64,000 bases of DNA. It comes from Akkermansia sp. (GTDB lineage Bacteria > Verrucomicrobiota > Verrucomicrobiia > Verrucomicrobiales > Akkermansiaceae). Below are positions 45,362 through 55,219 of the stretch, piece by piece (position 1 is the stretch's first letter; each line of letters starts with the position of its first letter). The stretch is from positions 29,207 through 93,206 of the forward strand of contig NZ_JAJBTT010000046.1 in assembly GCF_020860705.1 (NCBI RefSeq). Direction: 5' to 3'. The position numbers and the translations under genes are program-made. The notes beneath the pieces are model-generated. The model worked only from the letters and a program-made list of their open reading frames with translations, had not been told where the DNA came from and ran no database searches.

Positions 45362-47704
45362 TTAATTGGCGGGCTTGAACGGCTTGGGTGACGCATAGAC
45401 TTCATAGTCCTTGATGCGGCCGTTTTCCCGGTCCTGGCGCGGCAGGTAGCGGAAGCTGGATATCTTCTGCACCTTCCCCAGGTCCAGCACGATCATGTGC
45501 GGGTGTGCGGGATTGTCCCCCTGCCACTTGGTGTGCCAGTAGGTGGTGGGCTGGTTGTCCATCACCAGTCCCGCCTGGGCGGCTTCTCCCACCGTTTCAT
45601 GGGAATCCGCATACACCACGGACCACTGTTCGCGGGGAAGCAGGTTGCCGGAGGCATCCAGGAAGTTCAGCTCTGCAATGGCGGCATGGGGGCCGTTGTC
45701 ATAGGCATTCTTGCTGACAATGGCAATGTAGCGGGCCTGGATGGGAGAACGGAATTTGATTTCCTGCTGTTCCGCCCCCCTGGCAAAGGTTCCTTTATGC
45801 ACCAGCTGGTTGGCCGCGGGAACCACAGGCTTGCCCACGCGGAAGACGTCCGCCAGGGCTGGATCCCGTTTGACTTCATAGATGGCCTCCTTCACGCCTT
45901 TCACCGTGCCGGAACCGCCGTCCACGTCCAGCACCACGATTTCATTTTTCCCCGGTTTCAGGTATTCCCCGGGACAGTAAAGCGCCTGCTGGGAGCCGAT
46001 GAACCAGAAGCGGCCCAGATTGTGGCCGTTCACCCACACGACGCCCTTTTTCCAGCCGTCCCGCATGTCCAGGTAGGTATCCTTCGGGTTGGAGACGTTG
46101 AAATAGCCACGGTGGAACACGGGCTGGTCGCCGCCCGGCTTCTTGCCGGAGAAAGGCAGGAGTTCCACGCCCTTGCACGGGAGGTTGTAAATGAGGAAGT
46201 TTTCCAGCTTCTTCCCATCCAGCGTGATGGGGCCGCGAATGCCTTTGCGTTCTCCCTGTATCTGACCGCCGAAGTTGATGCGCCCCATGTTTTCCACAAA
46301 GATGTCCACCGTGTGGAGGCCCGCGGGAATGACCACGTCACAGGCGTCCTGCTTGTAACGGCGGTCCGCCGCCCCCTGCCTCTTGCCGTCCACGTAAACG
46401 ATGGCGCGGTCCTGCATGTTGTTCATCTTCAGCTCACCCTTCACCGGGCCGTTCACTTTCGTCCGGTACAGGATGAAGCCCAGACTCTGCCCCAGGGCTT
46501 CCATGTGCACGGGCTCCTTGCGGATGACAGGCTGCGGCAGGCGGTTGAACATGCCGGCCTTCTCCGTGAACGTGATGGGCGGCAGCTCCATCATGTCCGG
46601 CTGGGCGGGAGGTTCGGGCAGCTTGTACGTATCACCGTAATAGTCCTGAATGGTCTGGCGGAAGGTACGGTAGCGGTCCGTCAGGGTTCCGTTTTCGGAA
46701 ATGGGAGCGCCGTAGTCGTAATTGGTCACGTCCGGAGTGTAGGCTCCCTCCCAGTTCGCCCCGTTCATGAAGCCGAAGGAGGTGCCGCCATGCGCCATGA
46801 AGAGGTTGGGAGAGACGTTGTTTTCCAGCATCCACTTCAAGTCGCGGTTGAAGCCTTCCGTACTGCCGCCGTTTTTGGGCTTGCCCCAGTGGTCAAACCA
46901 GCCCACCCAGAATTCGCCGTTGATGCGGGGCGTCTTGCCCTTGTGCTTTTCCAGGTTGGCAAAGGCGCCCTTGGCCCCGCCGCCGAAGTTCATGGCGGAA
47001 ACGATGCCGGGCAGCGTGCCGTTGTTAATCATCCAGTCGTTCGGTCCGTCCGAGGTAAAAGGCACCACTCCGGGAAGTTCCTTCTGGATGACTTCCAGGT
47101 GTTTTTTCACATAGTCCTTGTCGGAGCCGTAGGAGCCGTATTCGTTTTCCACCTGGGCCATGATGATGGCCCCCCCCTTGGTGATCTGCAACGGTTCCAG
47201 CATGGAACAGACTTTCTTGAGATAAGCCAAGGCCGGTTTCAGGAAACGGGGATCCTGGGAGCGGACCTTCAGGTCCGCATCCTTCAGCAGCCAGCCGGGG
47301 AATCCTCCGAATTCCCATTCCGCGCACACGTAGGGCCCCGGACGCACGATGACCCACAGGCCCGCCTTCTGCGCCTCCTTGATGAATTCCACAAAGTCCA
47401 GGTTGCCGGAAAAGTCCCACTTGCCCGGCTCCGGCTCATGCACGTTCCAGAACAGATAGGTGCAGACGGTGTTCATGCCCATGGACTTCATGCGCTGGAA
47501 CCTGTCTTTCCAGTGTTCCCGCGGTACGCGCGGATAGTGCATTTCCCCGGAGATGATTTTCACGGGCTTTCCGTCCATCAGGAAGTTTTCCTGATTGGTG
47601 GTAAAGACATGCTTGGCGCCGTCATTGGATTCCGGCAGAGGCATGGGAGCGGCCACGCAAAGATGCCCTGCCAGAAGAAGGATGGAAAAAAGTGATAATT
47701 TCAT
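45362..47704 (-). CDS. Secreted GH35 beta-galactosidase
   Basis: This 780-residue enzyme has a signal peptide (MKLSLFSILLLAGHLCVA) and a GH35 catalytic barrel from about residue 34 to 360. The general acid/base is E188 in VENEYGSYG, and the nucleophile is E264 in INGEFWVGWFDHWG. MHYPRVPREHWKDR and CAEWEFGGFPGWLL are further GH35 landmarks. Jelly-roll domains follow, then a C-terminal F5/8 type C-like domain (about 640-780). It should remove terminal beta-galactose from mucin glycans in the periplasm or outside. I recall a GH35 enzyme of this gene neighbourhood in A. muciniphila. Linkage specificity is not readable. Confidence 0.93.
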   Translation of the reverse strand: MKLSLFSILLLAGHLCVAAPMPLPESNDGAKHVFTTNQENFLMDGKPVKIISGEMHYPRVPREHWKDRFQRMKSMGMNTVCTYLFWNVHEPEPGKWDFSGNLDFVEFIKEAQKAGLWVIVRPGPYVCAEWEFGGFPGWLLKDADLKVRSQDPRFLKPALAYLKKVCSMLEPLQITKGGAIIMAQVENEYGSYGSDKDYVKKHLEVIQKELPGVVPFTSDGPNDWMINNGTLPGIVSAMNFGGGAKGAFANLEKHKGKTPRINGEFWVGWFDHWGKPKNGGSTEGFNRDLKWMLENNVSPNLFMAHGGTSFGFMNGANWEGAYTPDVTNYDYGAPISENGTLTDRYRTFRQTIQDYYGDTYKLPEPPAQPDMMELPPITFTEKAGMFNRLPQPVIRKEPVHMEALGQSLGFILYRTKVNGPVKGELKMNNMQDRAIVYVDGKRQGAADRRYKQDACDVVIPAGLHTVDIFVENMGRINFGGQIQGERKGIRGPITLDGKKLENFLIYNLPCKGVELLPFSGKKPGGDQPVFHRGYFNVSNPKDTYLDMRDGWKKGVVWVNGHNLGRFWFIGSQQALYCPGEYLKPGKNEIVVLDVDGGSGTVKGVKEAIYEVKRDPALADVFRVGKPVVPAANQLVHKGTFARGAEQQEIKFRSPIQARYIAIVSKNAYDNGPHAAIAELNFLDASGNLLPREQWSVVYADSHETVGEAAQAGLVMDNQPTTYWHTKWQGDNPAHPHMIVLDLGKVQKISSFRYLPRQDRENGRIKDYEVYASPKPFKPAN

Positions 47705-47803
47705 GGCGATGAAGTCAATAAACGGTTCTAGGAAACAATGAGGGAAATTATGGTGAAAAACCGTCCCCTTTCAATTTAAAAAGAAGCTCAAGACCTGGTT
47801 TTA

Positions 47804-49921
47804 TTACGGGGCGGCGTCATCCGGCCTTTCAAGGCGTATCACCTGATGCCTTTCTTCAAACGGAACGCCGCGGCGCCGTGCCTCCTGCGTTTCCCTCTTC
47901 ATTTTTTCATCCACCCAGTACAGGTGGGATTCCAGAGGATTGTAAATCCTGGGAGAACAAAAGCGCGTGGGGGATTCCGGCCAGCGTATCCAGCGCCAGC
48001 AGGCAATGTACGTATAGGGCTCCCGCCAGCCGGGAATCCAGACGCACAGCTCCTGAATACGCTTCTGGGCGCGATGAAGGGCTTTTTGCAGGGAGACAAT
48101 ATCCGGAGCATTCCGTTCCGCATCCAGGGCGGCGTCCAGTTCAGCATCCGCCACGGCAAAAATATTGTTCGTGTTTCCCACGGGATGGCCGCGGGCGTCA
48201 TACGCCAGCTCGGAAGCGAACGTTTCATACAACCGGGGGAACGGCGTCTGCAGCGGCCAAGCCCACAATGCGGCCTGGTACCGTTTTTCAAAGACCTTGC
48301 GGGAACAGACATTATAAGTCAAAGAGTCCAGCCGGAGGTCCAACCCGCATTTCAGGGCCTCCTGCCTGATCAGGGAGCAGATGTTGACTATCAGGGAGGA
48401 GGAATCCGCAAAGGTCAGTTCCACAACCAGCCGTTCCCCTCGTTCATTTTTCAGCACGCCGTCCTCTCCCATTTCCCGGTAGCCGGCGCGCGCAAAATAT
48501 TCCATGGCTTTTTTCTTGCTGTATTCCGGCGCATTCAGCGGAACCGTCAAATCGCCGTATCCTTCCATGTAGGAACCCAGCCTTCTCATGTTCCCGCGGA
48601 ACAGGGTATCAATCACCATGCCCATGTTGACGGAATGAGCCAGCCCCCTGCGGATGTCCGGATTTTTCAGCAGCTTGTTGGAACAATTCAGGTACAGACC
48701 GTACGGGGGACAGGCATATCCGGCTTCCAGGCTGTACTTGTCTATGTAGCCCTGGTGCACTTCCGGCAGTTCCAGTCTGTTTTCCCACACTTCCGGCTTG
48801 CGGACGTTCATCATGTCCAGCTCCCCGCGGCGGAACATTTCAATCGCCTTGTTTTCCAGGCCCACAAACACATGCTCCACCTGGTCCGCATTGCAGGAAT
48901 AACGGTAATATTTCCTGTCCTTCGCCCACCAGTCCTTCACCCGGGCCAGGGTAATGCGCTCTCCTATCCGGATTTTTCCCGGAACCACCATATAGCCTCC
49001 CGTATTCGGCACGGCCTTCCACTGGTAGCGTTCCAGAAACAGGGAATTGAAATCATGGTAAAAACCGGGATGTGCCGGATGAAAATCCACACACGCCATG
49101 TAAGGCAGCAGCGGACCGGGAAACGGCAGCGTCAGGGCAATGACGGAATCCCCGTACACCGTGATCTGGTCGTACGAGGACCGGAACAGGGTGGTCCAGA
49201 AAGGATCCCTGGCAAAGTCGGACGTGCGGAGGCAGATATTCAGCAGGAAATCCTGTGCACGAACGGGGCGCCCGTCCGAATACGCCGCCTCCGGGTCCAG
49301 ATGGTAAAAAACGGTTTTCCCGTCTGCGGAGACGGCCCAGCGGTCTGCCAGCCCCGGGATGGGCCGGAAGGTTTCCGGATGCAGTCCCACCAGGGGAAGC
49401 CACACATTGTCAACGGCGGAGTAGTTGAAAAAATTCTCACTTCCGGGCCCGAATGCCCTCAAGGTACCGGGGAAAGGCGTATTGATCCACAGCCGGACTT
49501 GCCCTCCTTTCACGGCCCGGGGATCGCCCACTTCCGGTTCATCCATTCCGGTCTGCCATTCCAGCCCTTCCGGGATTTCCCCCACGGGAAGCATGCGGAT
49601 ATGGTCCTTTAATTCCAGCCTCTTCCTGATGCGCTCCACGGAACGTTCCTGCTCCGCCAGACGCCGCGCATCCCCTTCCCCGCGGGAAACGGCCAGCAGC
49701 TTTTTCTTCTGCTCCCCTCCCGCCAGTTCCCGGTGCAGTTCCCGCTCCACCGCCCTGTTCCACCGTTCCACAAAGCCGTCAAACACGGCAGGCATTCCCC
49801 TGCCGTCAGCCTGTCCGGAGGCCTCATGCCAAATATGCGCCTCCCTCTGGGAGAAATAAAAAACTCCCCCCAGAAAAACAGCGAGGACCAACGCCCCCAG
49901 AATGGACAGCCAGCGAAACAC
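47804..49921 (-). CDS. Extracellular solute-binding protein, family 5
   Basis: This 705-residue protein has a signal anchor (SILGALVLAVFLGGVFYFS) and then a coiled-coil-rich Arg/Glu stretch of about 90 residues that is unusual for the family. The SBP_bac_5 domain follows: VWLPLVGLHPETFRPIPGLA, WAVSADGKTVFYHLDPEAAYSDG, LYLNCSNKLLKNPDIRRGL and further. Such proteins bind peptides or glycans for ABC import. No permease or ATPase gene is next to it, so the transporter is elsewhere or the protein has another role. It has 99 bases to the GH35 gene. Confidence 0.85.
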   Translation of the reverse strand: MFRWLSILGALVLAVFLGGVFYFSQREAHIWHEASGQADGRGMPAVFDGFVERWNRAVERELHRELAGGEQKKKLLAVSRGEGDARRLAEQERSVERIRKRLELKDHIRMLPVGEIPEGLEWQTGMDEPEVGDPRAVKGGQVRLWINTPFPGTLRAFGPGSENFFNYSAVDNVWLPLVGLHPETFRPIPGLADRWAVSADGKTVFYHLDPEAAYSDGRPVRAQDFLLNICLRTSDFARDPFWTTLFRSSYDQITVYGDSVIALTLPFPGPLLPYMACVDFHPAHPGFYHDFNSLFLERYQWKAVPNTGGYMVVPGKIRIGERITLARVKDWWAKDRKYYRYSCNADQVEHVFVGLENKAIEMFRRGELDMMNVRKPEVWENRLELPEVHQGYIDKYSLEAGYACPPYGLYLNCSNKLLKNPDIRRGLAHSVNMGMVIDTLFRGNMRRLGSYMEGYGDLTVPLNAPEYSKKKAMEYFARAGYREMGEDGVLKNERGERLVVELTFADSSSLIVNICSLIRQEALKCGLDLRLDSLTYNVCSRKVFEKRYQAALWAWPLQTPFPRLYETFASELAYDARGHPVGNTNNIFAVADAELDAALDAERNAPDIVSLQKALHRAQKRIQELCVWIPGWREPYTYIACWRWIRWPESPTRFCSPRIYNPLESHLYWVDEKMKRETQEARRRGVPFEERHQVIRLERPDDAAP

Positions 49922-49972
49922 AGCCTGAATTACTGCTTGATATTAACCTATTCCGGAACCTCCGGAAAACAA

Positions 49973-50037
49973 AAAGCCCATCTTCCGCCCGTGGCTGTTC
50001 CCTTCGCCTAGAACAACCCGCAAGACAGAAGATGGGG
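49973..50037 (-). terminator. Long-loop hairpin after the TonB receptor gene
   Basis: On the minus strand CCCATCTTC and GAAGATGGG pair, and CTTTTTGT follows. The loop is long (42 bases), so it is less typical. It lies 30 bases after the receptor stop. Confidence 0.55.
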
Positions 50038-50066
50038 TGCAATCAACAATTAGTTCTGAAAAGCAA

Positions 50067-52109
50067 TTAGAATTCAACCGTTACGCCGCCATAAACACCG
50101 ATGCCTCGGGCCTGCTGAGCTCCCAGCAGATAGGCATTGGTCATCACGTAATCCTGATCGAACAGATTTTCTACGCGAACATGGAACGTCATGTTTTCCG
50201 TAGCCTTGTAATTGACAAACAATCTCGCCGTATAAAAATTATCCAAGCGTGTAGAAGCAAAATCCGTACGTCCCATGGCTCCAGTAACACCGGCTCCGAC
50301 AGTCCATTTTTCCTGAGGAGTGGTATAAATCTCAGCATTCACCACGTGGCGCGCCGTATTGGGAAGCTGAATAGTCGTAGCTGAATATTTGTTGTTGGAA
50401 GCAATATCGTTTGCCTTAGGCATTGTGAACGTGTAATTCACACGATAACCGGACTTCCATGAATCTCCAAATTCGCCTCTGAAATCAACTTCTAGACCAT
50501 AGGAAGTGGCATGACTCACATTTTCCCACGACGTATAGTTGACACCATTGATGGTTCTTGAACCGGAACCGGATATCTGATCATTGATGCGCGTCCAAAA
50601 CGCAGTTACAGTAGCATAATGATGTTCAGCCAATTTCTGCTCAACTCCCAAATCCCCCCCCAAGGAACGAGACAGCTTCAAATCCGGATTCCCGGCATAA
50701 TTCCAGCCTGCCGTAGAAAGGCCATAACGTTCAAAGTAAGTCGGGGAACGGAATCCGGAACCTATCGATCCCAAAATTCGCGTGGAGGAATCTTTGCCTG
50801 CAACTTTCCACGAATTGGCATATCTCCATGTCAGATTATTATTCCACACCGTGGAATGCTCCAAACGTAGGGCGAGACTGGAATTAAAACTTTCTACAGG
50901 AGACCACATCTGTTCGGCAAAAAATGCATAAACGTTTTCCAAATCATCCTGCATCTTGTAATTATTTTTTCCGTAATAATCATCACGGTCCCAAGCCATG
51001 CCTAAAACAGTAGTCCAATGCTTATTCCAAGCTAATGCATTGCGCCATTCCATCTGGGAACGACGGTTGATCATGACGTTAGGCTGAAAATCATTTTCAG
51101 GAGTATGGCATGAGTAATTCATGGTATAATACCCCAGCATAAAACTTGTACGCCAAATTTCGGTAAGCTCGGCATCAACACGGCCGGTAATCAAATTACT
51201 GCGATTCTTATCTTCCGTATTGTAAAGATGAGGGTCGATCGTAGTTTCCCATGTAGGAGGACCACCATAAATTTCCTGGGGAGTGGGATATTCAAAATAA
51301 GAATCCAGACGGCGGTAGGTGAAACTCAACTTTACCTTGTCGTTCACATCATAGCCAAGACGTACCGCTTCCTGCCACTGACGAAAATCGTTCATTCCCG
51401 TTCTATTGTCAAAAATAGACGGATACAAAGTAGGATCATTTTCCGTTGTCTCAAAACCAACGCCTACAAAATAGGAAAGATTTTTAATTTTCCCCAAGGA
51501 CGTCACATAACTATTGAATGTTCCATAAGAACCGGCTTCGGCAAAAATCGTGGTCAACGGTTTTCCCTCCCCTTCCGGAGTATCCATGGCAATCACACCG
51601 CCGATAGCTCCGGAGCCAAACACCGCACCCTGGGCGCCTTTCACCACTTCCACATTGCCCACTGTGAAGAGATTGCTAATCCCCAACATCTTGTTGCCGG
51701 ACATGTTGGAATCACTAATGCGCATACCGTCTATCATGGTGAGGGTATAATCCTCTTTACTCATGCCGCGAATGACGGTGTTACTCACGGAACCGCGCTG
51801 CCAAACACCGCCGCCGTCCAACGTGTAGACGCCGGGCATCTGGGAAAGAGCTCCCGTCAGGGTTTCAATTCCTTCCTTCTCGTATTCTTTCGGATTGATC
51901 ACGGAAACGGAAACCCCTGACTGATTATACGGCACGCCCACAAAGTGGGACGCCATGGTCAATTCCGGCAAGACCTGCATGGTTTCCGTCTTGGCGACGG
52001 GCTTGGAATCTTCCTTTTTGGCGGATTCAGCAAGGGAGGACTGGCCTGCGAATGCTGCAAGGCCAACGGCAATAGCGCCCATTTGAAGGGCTTTCTTCGT
52101 ATAAAGCAT
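50067..52109 (-). CDS. btuB: TonB-dependent cobalamin receptor, BtuB-like
   Basis: This 680-residue outer-membrane receptor has a signal peptide (AIAVGLAAFAGQSSLA) and a plug domain (TLTGALSQMPGVYTLDGGG, TVIRGMSKEDYTLTMIDGMR, NVEVVKGAQGAVFGSGAIGG). A 22-strand barrel follows, ending VYGGVTVEF. The plug and barrel show a receptor family shared by vitamin B12, haem and siderophores. The cobalamin riboswitch in its leader and the divergent cobamide operon make corrinoid uptake the likely job. It needs TonB-ExbBD, which is encoded elsewhere. Confidence 0.88.
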   Translation of the reverse strand: MLYTKKALQMGAIAVGLAAFAGQSSLAESAKKEDSKPVAKTETMQVLPELTMASHFVGVPYNQSGVSVSVINPKEYEKEGIETLTGALSQMPGVYTLDGGGVWQRGSVSNTVIRGMSKEDYTLTMIDGMRISDSNMSGNKMLGISNLFTVGNVEVVKGAQGAVFGSGAIGGVIAMDTPEGEGKPLTTIFAEAGSYGTFNSYVTSLGKIKNLSYFVGVGFETTENDPTLYPSIFDNRTGMNDFRQWQEAVRLGYDVNDKVKLSFTYRRLDSYFEYPTPQEIYGGPPTWETTIDPHLYNTEDKNRSNLITGRVDAELTEIWRTSFMLGYYTMNYSCHTPENDFQPNVMINRRSQMEWRNALAWNKHWTTVLGMAWDRDDYYGKNNYKMQDDLENVYAFFAEQMWSPVESFNSSLALRLEHSTVWNNNLTWRYANSWKVAGKDSSTRILGSIGSGFRSPTYFERYGLSTAGWNYAGNPDLKLSRSLGGDLGVEQKLAEHHYATVTAFWTRINDQISGSGSRTINGVNYTSWENVSHATSYGLEVDFRGEFGDSWKSGYRVNYTFTMPKANDIASNNKYSATTIQLPNTARHVVNAEIYTTPQEKWTVGAGVTGAMGRTDFASTRLDNFYTARLFVNYKATENMTFHVRVENLFDQDYVMTNAYLLGAQQARGIGVYGGVTVEF

Positions 52110-52125
52110 GGTTGTAACGCCTTAC

Positions 52126-52310
52126 GTCCGGTAACTCGCCGGACAGTTGGACAACCCCACAGGCTGGTTTTCTGGCTTGCGAGACAAGCTCGCTTACAGT
52201 GGCGGTACCGCTCCGGATTCACACCGGTATTCCCCATCTATTTCCTGCCCGGCTATGGGCATCCCTGAGGTCTGTAACCCTTCCCATAAGGGTTCATGGG
52301 AGGGATAAAA
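52126..52310 (-). promoter_or_regulatory. Cobalamin riboswitch of the TonB receptor gene
   Basis: On the minus strand the leader contains the conserved core ACCGGTGTGAATCCGGAGCG followed by GTACCGCCACTGTAAGCGAG and later GCAAGCCAGA, the B12-box and AdoCbl aptamer signatures. A hairpin GTCCGG-CGAGTTA-CCGGAC (52126-52144) follows the aptamer and ends 16 bases before the ATG, so control is probably at translation start. Exact borders are estimates. Confidence 0.92.
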
Positions 52311-52639
52311 TACCAAAGGAACCGGTATGACAAGCCAAAAAAATTTTTCTTTGAACATTCCGCCACATGACGGACGTTCCCGCTTCCGCACTCGCCGCCT
52401 CGTCCCCTTTTCCGCAGGAAGCGCTCCATTTTTGTCTTGTCACTCCGGGAGAGGACAGGACATGATGCGCCCATGACGAGCGCCATCCCCTCCTTCCCCT
52501 TCCCCGGGAAGGATTCCCGTTTTCAGCGGAGCTTCCGGTTCATGGACAACTACTTTTTCCAAGGCGCCCCCTTCCTTTATTCAAAACAGACGCCTCCCCC
52601 ACACTCCCGTCTGAATCCTCCGGCCCCAGGCACCGCGGC
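52311..52639. other. Divergent intergenic region between btuB and the cobamide operon
   Basis: The stretch holds the promoters of both directions. On the plus strand I see no second cobalamin aptamer before cobD-cbiP, and no convincing small gene. Confidence 0.55.
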
Positions 52640-55216
52640 ATGAACACTTTTTCACATGGAGGGGATTTAAAATCCCTGGCTGCGGATGCACGGCGCTCCG
52701 AACGGGATATTCTGGATTTCAGCGTCAACCTGAGGCCGGAAGGAATGCCGGAGTTCATTGCTTCCGCACTGTGGAGGGCCATGGACGACGCGGTTCCCTA
52801 TCCTTCCCCGGACATGAAGGAATTAAGGGAAACGGCGGCGGCCCGTTACGACCTGCCTTCCGGATGCTTCGCCTTCGGAAACGGAGCTAACGAATTGATT
52901 CATGCGCTCCCGCGTGCACTGGGCCTGAAACAGGCCGTCATTCCGGAACCAGCCTTTTCCGAGTACAGGCTGACCTGCCTCCGCCACGGTACGAAGGTCC
53001 TTTCTCCCCAGATAGAAGAAAGGGATTCCTTTACGCCATCTCCCTGCGTGCTGGGGGAAAAGGCCGCAGACGGAAGCGCCATTTTCCTGGCAAATCCCTG
53101 CAATCCGTCCGGAGGACTGCTGCATGTGCAGGCCCTCCGCCAGGCCGTGCAGGACCGCCCCGGCGTCATCTGGATTCTGGACGAATCCTTCATGGATTAT
53201 GCGGAAGAAACGGAATCCCTTCTCCGTGACGCGGCTGTTCTTCCCAACCTGGTGGTGTTGCGTTCCCTGACTAAATTTTACGGCATGGCCGGCGTCCGGT
53301 GCGGCTTCTCTGTCTGCGCCGCTCCACTGGCGGAACGGCTGCGGCAGTCCCTGCCCGCCTGGAACGTGAACGCCTTCGCAGCGGCGGCGGCACGCGCCGT
53401 GCTGAAACAGCCGTCTTCCTGGGCAGACGGGGAACGCGCCCTGAACCGGGAACGCCGGGAGGATTTGTTCCGCAGGCTTTCCGCCCTGCCGGGCGCCGCC
53501 GTGCTCCCGTCCGAGGCCAATTTCCTGCTCTTCCGCCTGCCGGGAGCGCCCTCCGGGCTGGCTTCCCGTCTTCTGAAAAACCACGGTATCGCATTGCGCG
53601 ACTGCTCCAATTATCCGGGGCTGGAAACAGGCGGCTGGTTCCGCGCAGGCGTCCGCACGCCGGAGGAACACGCCAGGCTGGAAGAGGCCCTGCAAACCGA
53701 ACTGAAAGGAAACGGCCCCGCCATTCTCCGCAGGCCGCCCAAACCGGCCCTGATGATCCAGGGGACCTGCTCCGATGCGGGGAAAAGCGTGCTCACGGCG
53801 GCCCTCTGCCGCATTTTTCTCCAGGACGGGCACCGGGTGGCTCCGTTCAAAGCGCAGAACATGGCCCTCAATTCCGGCGTAACCGCCCTGGGGGAGGAGA
53901 TGGGCCGCGCCCAGATGGTGCAGGCCCGGGCCTGCCGCATTGACCCTGACGCCAGGATGAACCCCATCCTGCTCAAGCCCCATTCCAACACCGGCTCCCA
54001 GGTGATTGTCATGGGCCGCGCCGTGGGCCATATGGAGGCGGGGGAATATTTCACGGCCAAAAGGCGCTTCTGGCCGGACGTACGCCGCGCGTATGATTCC
54101 CTGGCGGACGAATATGACGTCCTCTGCCTGGAAGGGGCAGGCAGTCCCGGAGAAATCAACCTGAAATCCGTCGACGTGGTGAACATGAACATGGCCCGCT
54201 ACGCGCGCGCCAGGGTTCTGCTCACCGGGGACATTGACCGTGGCGGCGTGTACGCCTCTTTCCTGGGAACGTGGATGACGTTCTCCCCCTGGGAAAAAGA
54301 GCTGCTGGCAGGGTTCGTGGTCAACAAATTCCGTGGGGACCCCGGCCTGCTGGCCCCGGCGCACCGTTACATGCTGGACCATACGGGCAAGCCCGTGCTG
54401 GGCGTCATCCCGATGATACGGAACATCAACATTCCGGAAGAAGACCGGGCCGCACTCCCCTTTGAACAGGACGGGCACGCCAAGCATGCGGACAGCCTGG
54501 ACGTAGCCGTAGTGATGCCCGCCCACGTTTCCAATTTCACGGACTTCGCCCCGCTGGCGGCGGAACCGGACGTACGCCTGCGCCAGGTGCGGACACGGGA
54601 GGAATGGGGCAGCCCGGACCTGGTGATCCTCCCCGGCACCAAGAGCGTGGCGGCGGACCTGGCCCTCCTGCGCGCCGCCGGGCTGGAAGAACCTATCCGC
54701 CGGCACGCCGGAAAGGGAAAATGGATTCTGGGCGTCTGCGGCGGCCTGCAAATGCTGGGAACGGACATTCTGGACCCGCTGCACATGGAATCCATGGAGG
54801 AACGAACGCCGGGGCTGGGACTGCTGGAACTTTCCACCACCTTCGCCGCCGCCAAAACACTGCTCAACGTGCGCCAGGCAACGACCCCTCTGCCCCCGGC
54901 TGCCGCGGGCTATGAAATCCACCACGGCGTCACCCTCCATGGGGAAACGAGCGCGCCCATCATGTTCCGGGAGGACGGTTCCCCCTGCGGTTATGGCAAA
55001 GGCCGCATCTGGGCCACGTACCTGCACGGCTTTCTGGACGGAGACCAGTTCCGCCGCGCCTTCATCAACATGGTGAGGGAAGATTCCGGCCTGCCTCCCA
55101 ATCCCGCCCTGCACACTTCCTATGACCTGGACGGCGCGCTGGACCGCCTGGCGGACGTGGTCCGGGAACATCTGGACCTGAAGACCATCTACCGCCTCCT
55201 TCAACTGAAACGCTGA
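52640..55216 (+). CDS. Fused L-threonine-phosphate decarboxylase and adenosylcobyric acid synthase
   Basis: This 858-residue protein joins two cobamide enzymes. Residues 1-355 are a CobD-type PLP decarboxylase that makes aminopropanol phosphate: FGNGANELIHAL, FLANPCNPSGG, the PLP lysine K212 in RSLTKFYGMAGVRCGF, and FRAGVRTPEEH. Residues 369-858 are CbiP (CobQ), which amidates the corrin ring: IQGTCSDAGKSVLTAALCR (P-loop), PFKAQNMALNSGV, EGAGSPGEINL. Its glutaminase part has the nucleophile C700 in GVCGGLQMLG and a late YLHGF. A ten-residue Pro/Arg linker separates the two. It opens an operon; cbiB follows three bases after the stop. Confidence 0.93.
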   Translation: MNTFSHGGDLKSLAADARRSERDILDFSVNLRPEGMPEFIASALWRAMDDAVPYPSPDMKELRETAAARYDLPSGCFAFGNGANELIHALPRALGLKQAVIPEPAFSEYRLTCLRHGTKVLSPQIEERDSFTPSPCVLGEKAADGSAIFLANPCNPSGGLLHVQALRQAVQDRPGVIWILDESFMDYAEETESLLRDAAVLPNLVVLRSLTKFYGMAGVRCGFSVCAAPLAERLRQSLPAWNVNAFAAAAARAVLKQPSSWADGERALNRERREDLFRRLSALPGAAVLPSEANFLLFRLPGAPSGLASRLLKNHGIALRDCSNYPGLETGGWFRAGVRTPEEHARLEEALQTELKGNGPAILRRPPKPALMIQGTCSDAGKSVLTAALCRIFLQDGHRVAPFKAQNMALNSGVTALGEEMGRAQMVQARACRIDPDARMNPILLKPHSNTGSQVIVMGRAVGHMEAGEYFTAKRRFWPDVRRAYDSLADEYDVLCLEGAGSPGEINLKSVDVVNMNMARYARARVLLTGDIDRGGVYASFLGTWMTFSPWEKELLAGFVVNKFRGDPGLLAPAHRYMLDHTGKPVLGVIPMIRNINIPEEDRAALPFEQDGHAKHADSLDVAVVMPAHVSNFTDFAPLAAEPDVRLRQVRTREEWGSPDLVILPGTKSVAADLALLRAAGLEEPIRRHAGKGKWILGVCGGLQMLGTDILDPLHMESMEERTPGLGLLELSTTFAAAKTLLNVRQATTPLPPAAAGYEIHHGVTLHGETSAPIMFREDGSPCGYGKGRIWATYLHGFLDGDQFRRAFINMVREDSGLPPNPALHTSYDLDGALDRLADVVREHLDLKTIYRLLQLKR

Positions 55217-55219
55217 CCC

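Noticed and set aside
45161..45391. Plus-strand frame of 76 codons between the barrel gene and the beta-galactosidase
   Set aside because: It overlaps the beta-galactosidase terminator and end and has no pattern.
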